A DNA stretch of 43,930 bases from Ignavibacteria bacterium (GTDB taxonomy: Bacteria > Bacteroidota > Ignavibacteria > Kapaibacteriales > UBA2268): assembly GCA_016844745.1 (NCBI GenBank), contig JAERMQ010000028.1, positions 1 through 43,930 on the forward strand, in the 5' to 3' direction. The translations under genes were made by a program, and so were the position numbers. Positions 43,895 through 43,930 of the stretch are shown here, piece by piece; the first letter of the stretch is position 1; each line of letters starts with the position of its first letter. The notes below the pieces were generated by a model, which worked only from the letters and a program-made list of their open reading frames with translations, did not search any database and was not told where the DNA came from.

Positions 43895-43930
43895 ATGTTA
43901 AAAAAAGAAACGACCGGACTGCTTCCAGTC
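43895..43930 (+). CDS. 5' end of a gene running out of the window
   Basis: ATG at 43895 with AAGGAG seven bases upstream; twelve codons (MLKKETTGLLPV) are visible before the window ends. I do not recognise the family. The flanking inverted repeat and its position after a gene-poor stretch make a transposase conceivable, but there is no direct proof. Confidence 0.5.
   Translation, partial: MLKKETTGLLPV

Overview
The window looks like a piece of a chromosome from an AT-rich, Gram-negative member of the Bacteroidota/Chlorobiota (FCB) group, in the area of Ignavibacteria or Kapabacteria. The reasons are C-terminal type IX secretion (T9SS)-style sorting domains on large signal-peptide proteins, a very short AtpC encoded with AtpD, a TonB-dependent receptor, several Bacteroidota-type promoters (TTTG, about 19 bases, TAnnTTTG), and intergenic hairpin repeats of a kind common in this group. 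The phylum is an inference; no rRNA is present.

Layout. 92-2362 (-): an Eco57I-like restriction-modification protein lacking its expected C-terminal recognition domain. 2989-4691 (-): atpC and atpD. 5132-6937 (-): a GT-C type membrane glycosyltransferase. 7135-8782 (+): two overlapping ABC ATPases that resemble a split YbhF. 8786-12851 (-): sbcC and sbcD. 13047-15315 (-): a YciO/Sua5-family protein and an amino-acid permease. 15616-22423 (-): a large secreted propeller/FN3 protein with a T9SS tail and a tricorn-like protease with an intact catalytic tetrad. 22762-25735 (-): a CASTOR/POLLUX-like RCK channel and an unrecognised four-helix membrane protein. 25828-31974: plsY-like, trmB, a PAP2 phosphatase, a TonB-dependent receptor and dnaG. 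32314-34713 (+): asnS, an isolated nuoJ-nuoK pair and tRNA-Val(CAC). 34945-35511 (+): a SHOCT-domain membrane protein. 35512-36520: about 1 kb of repeats. 36521-40376 (-): a tight three-gene surface operon (S74-like trimeric protein, lipoprotein, zinc metalloprotease). 40883-42772 (-): an ECF sigma factor with an unusual anti-sigma/barrel-like partner. 42974-43672 (-): RNase HI with an extra C-terminal domain. At the right edge a new gene begins, preceded by an inverted repeat.

Most genes are housekeeping. The most interesting region is the 36.5-40.4 kb operon. Its first gene has a well-placed ribosome binding site, ATG and signal peptide, but they are separated from the rest of the frame by a run of 11 G; losing one G would join them, as in a phase-variable contingency locus. 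The second gene is a small lipoprotein whose layout recalls emfourin-type protease inhibitors. The third is a metalloprotease whose last 54 codons are about 60% GC beside 24% GC, as if half of the T9SS tail had been exchanged. Read together this may be a switchable surface module containing a protease and its inhibitor, but that is a hypothesis from sequence reading only.

The intergenic spaces hold at least three repeat families: 31-35 bp-arm hairpins with a GTCATTC core, C-rich/G-rich palindromes with a CCCCCTAACCCCC core, and a longer decayed CACAAAGG-rich repeat present in opposite orientation near both ends of the window. One hairpin appears to supply the start codon of the TonB-dependent receptor.
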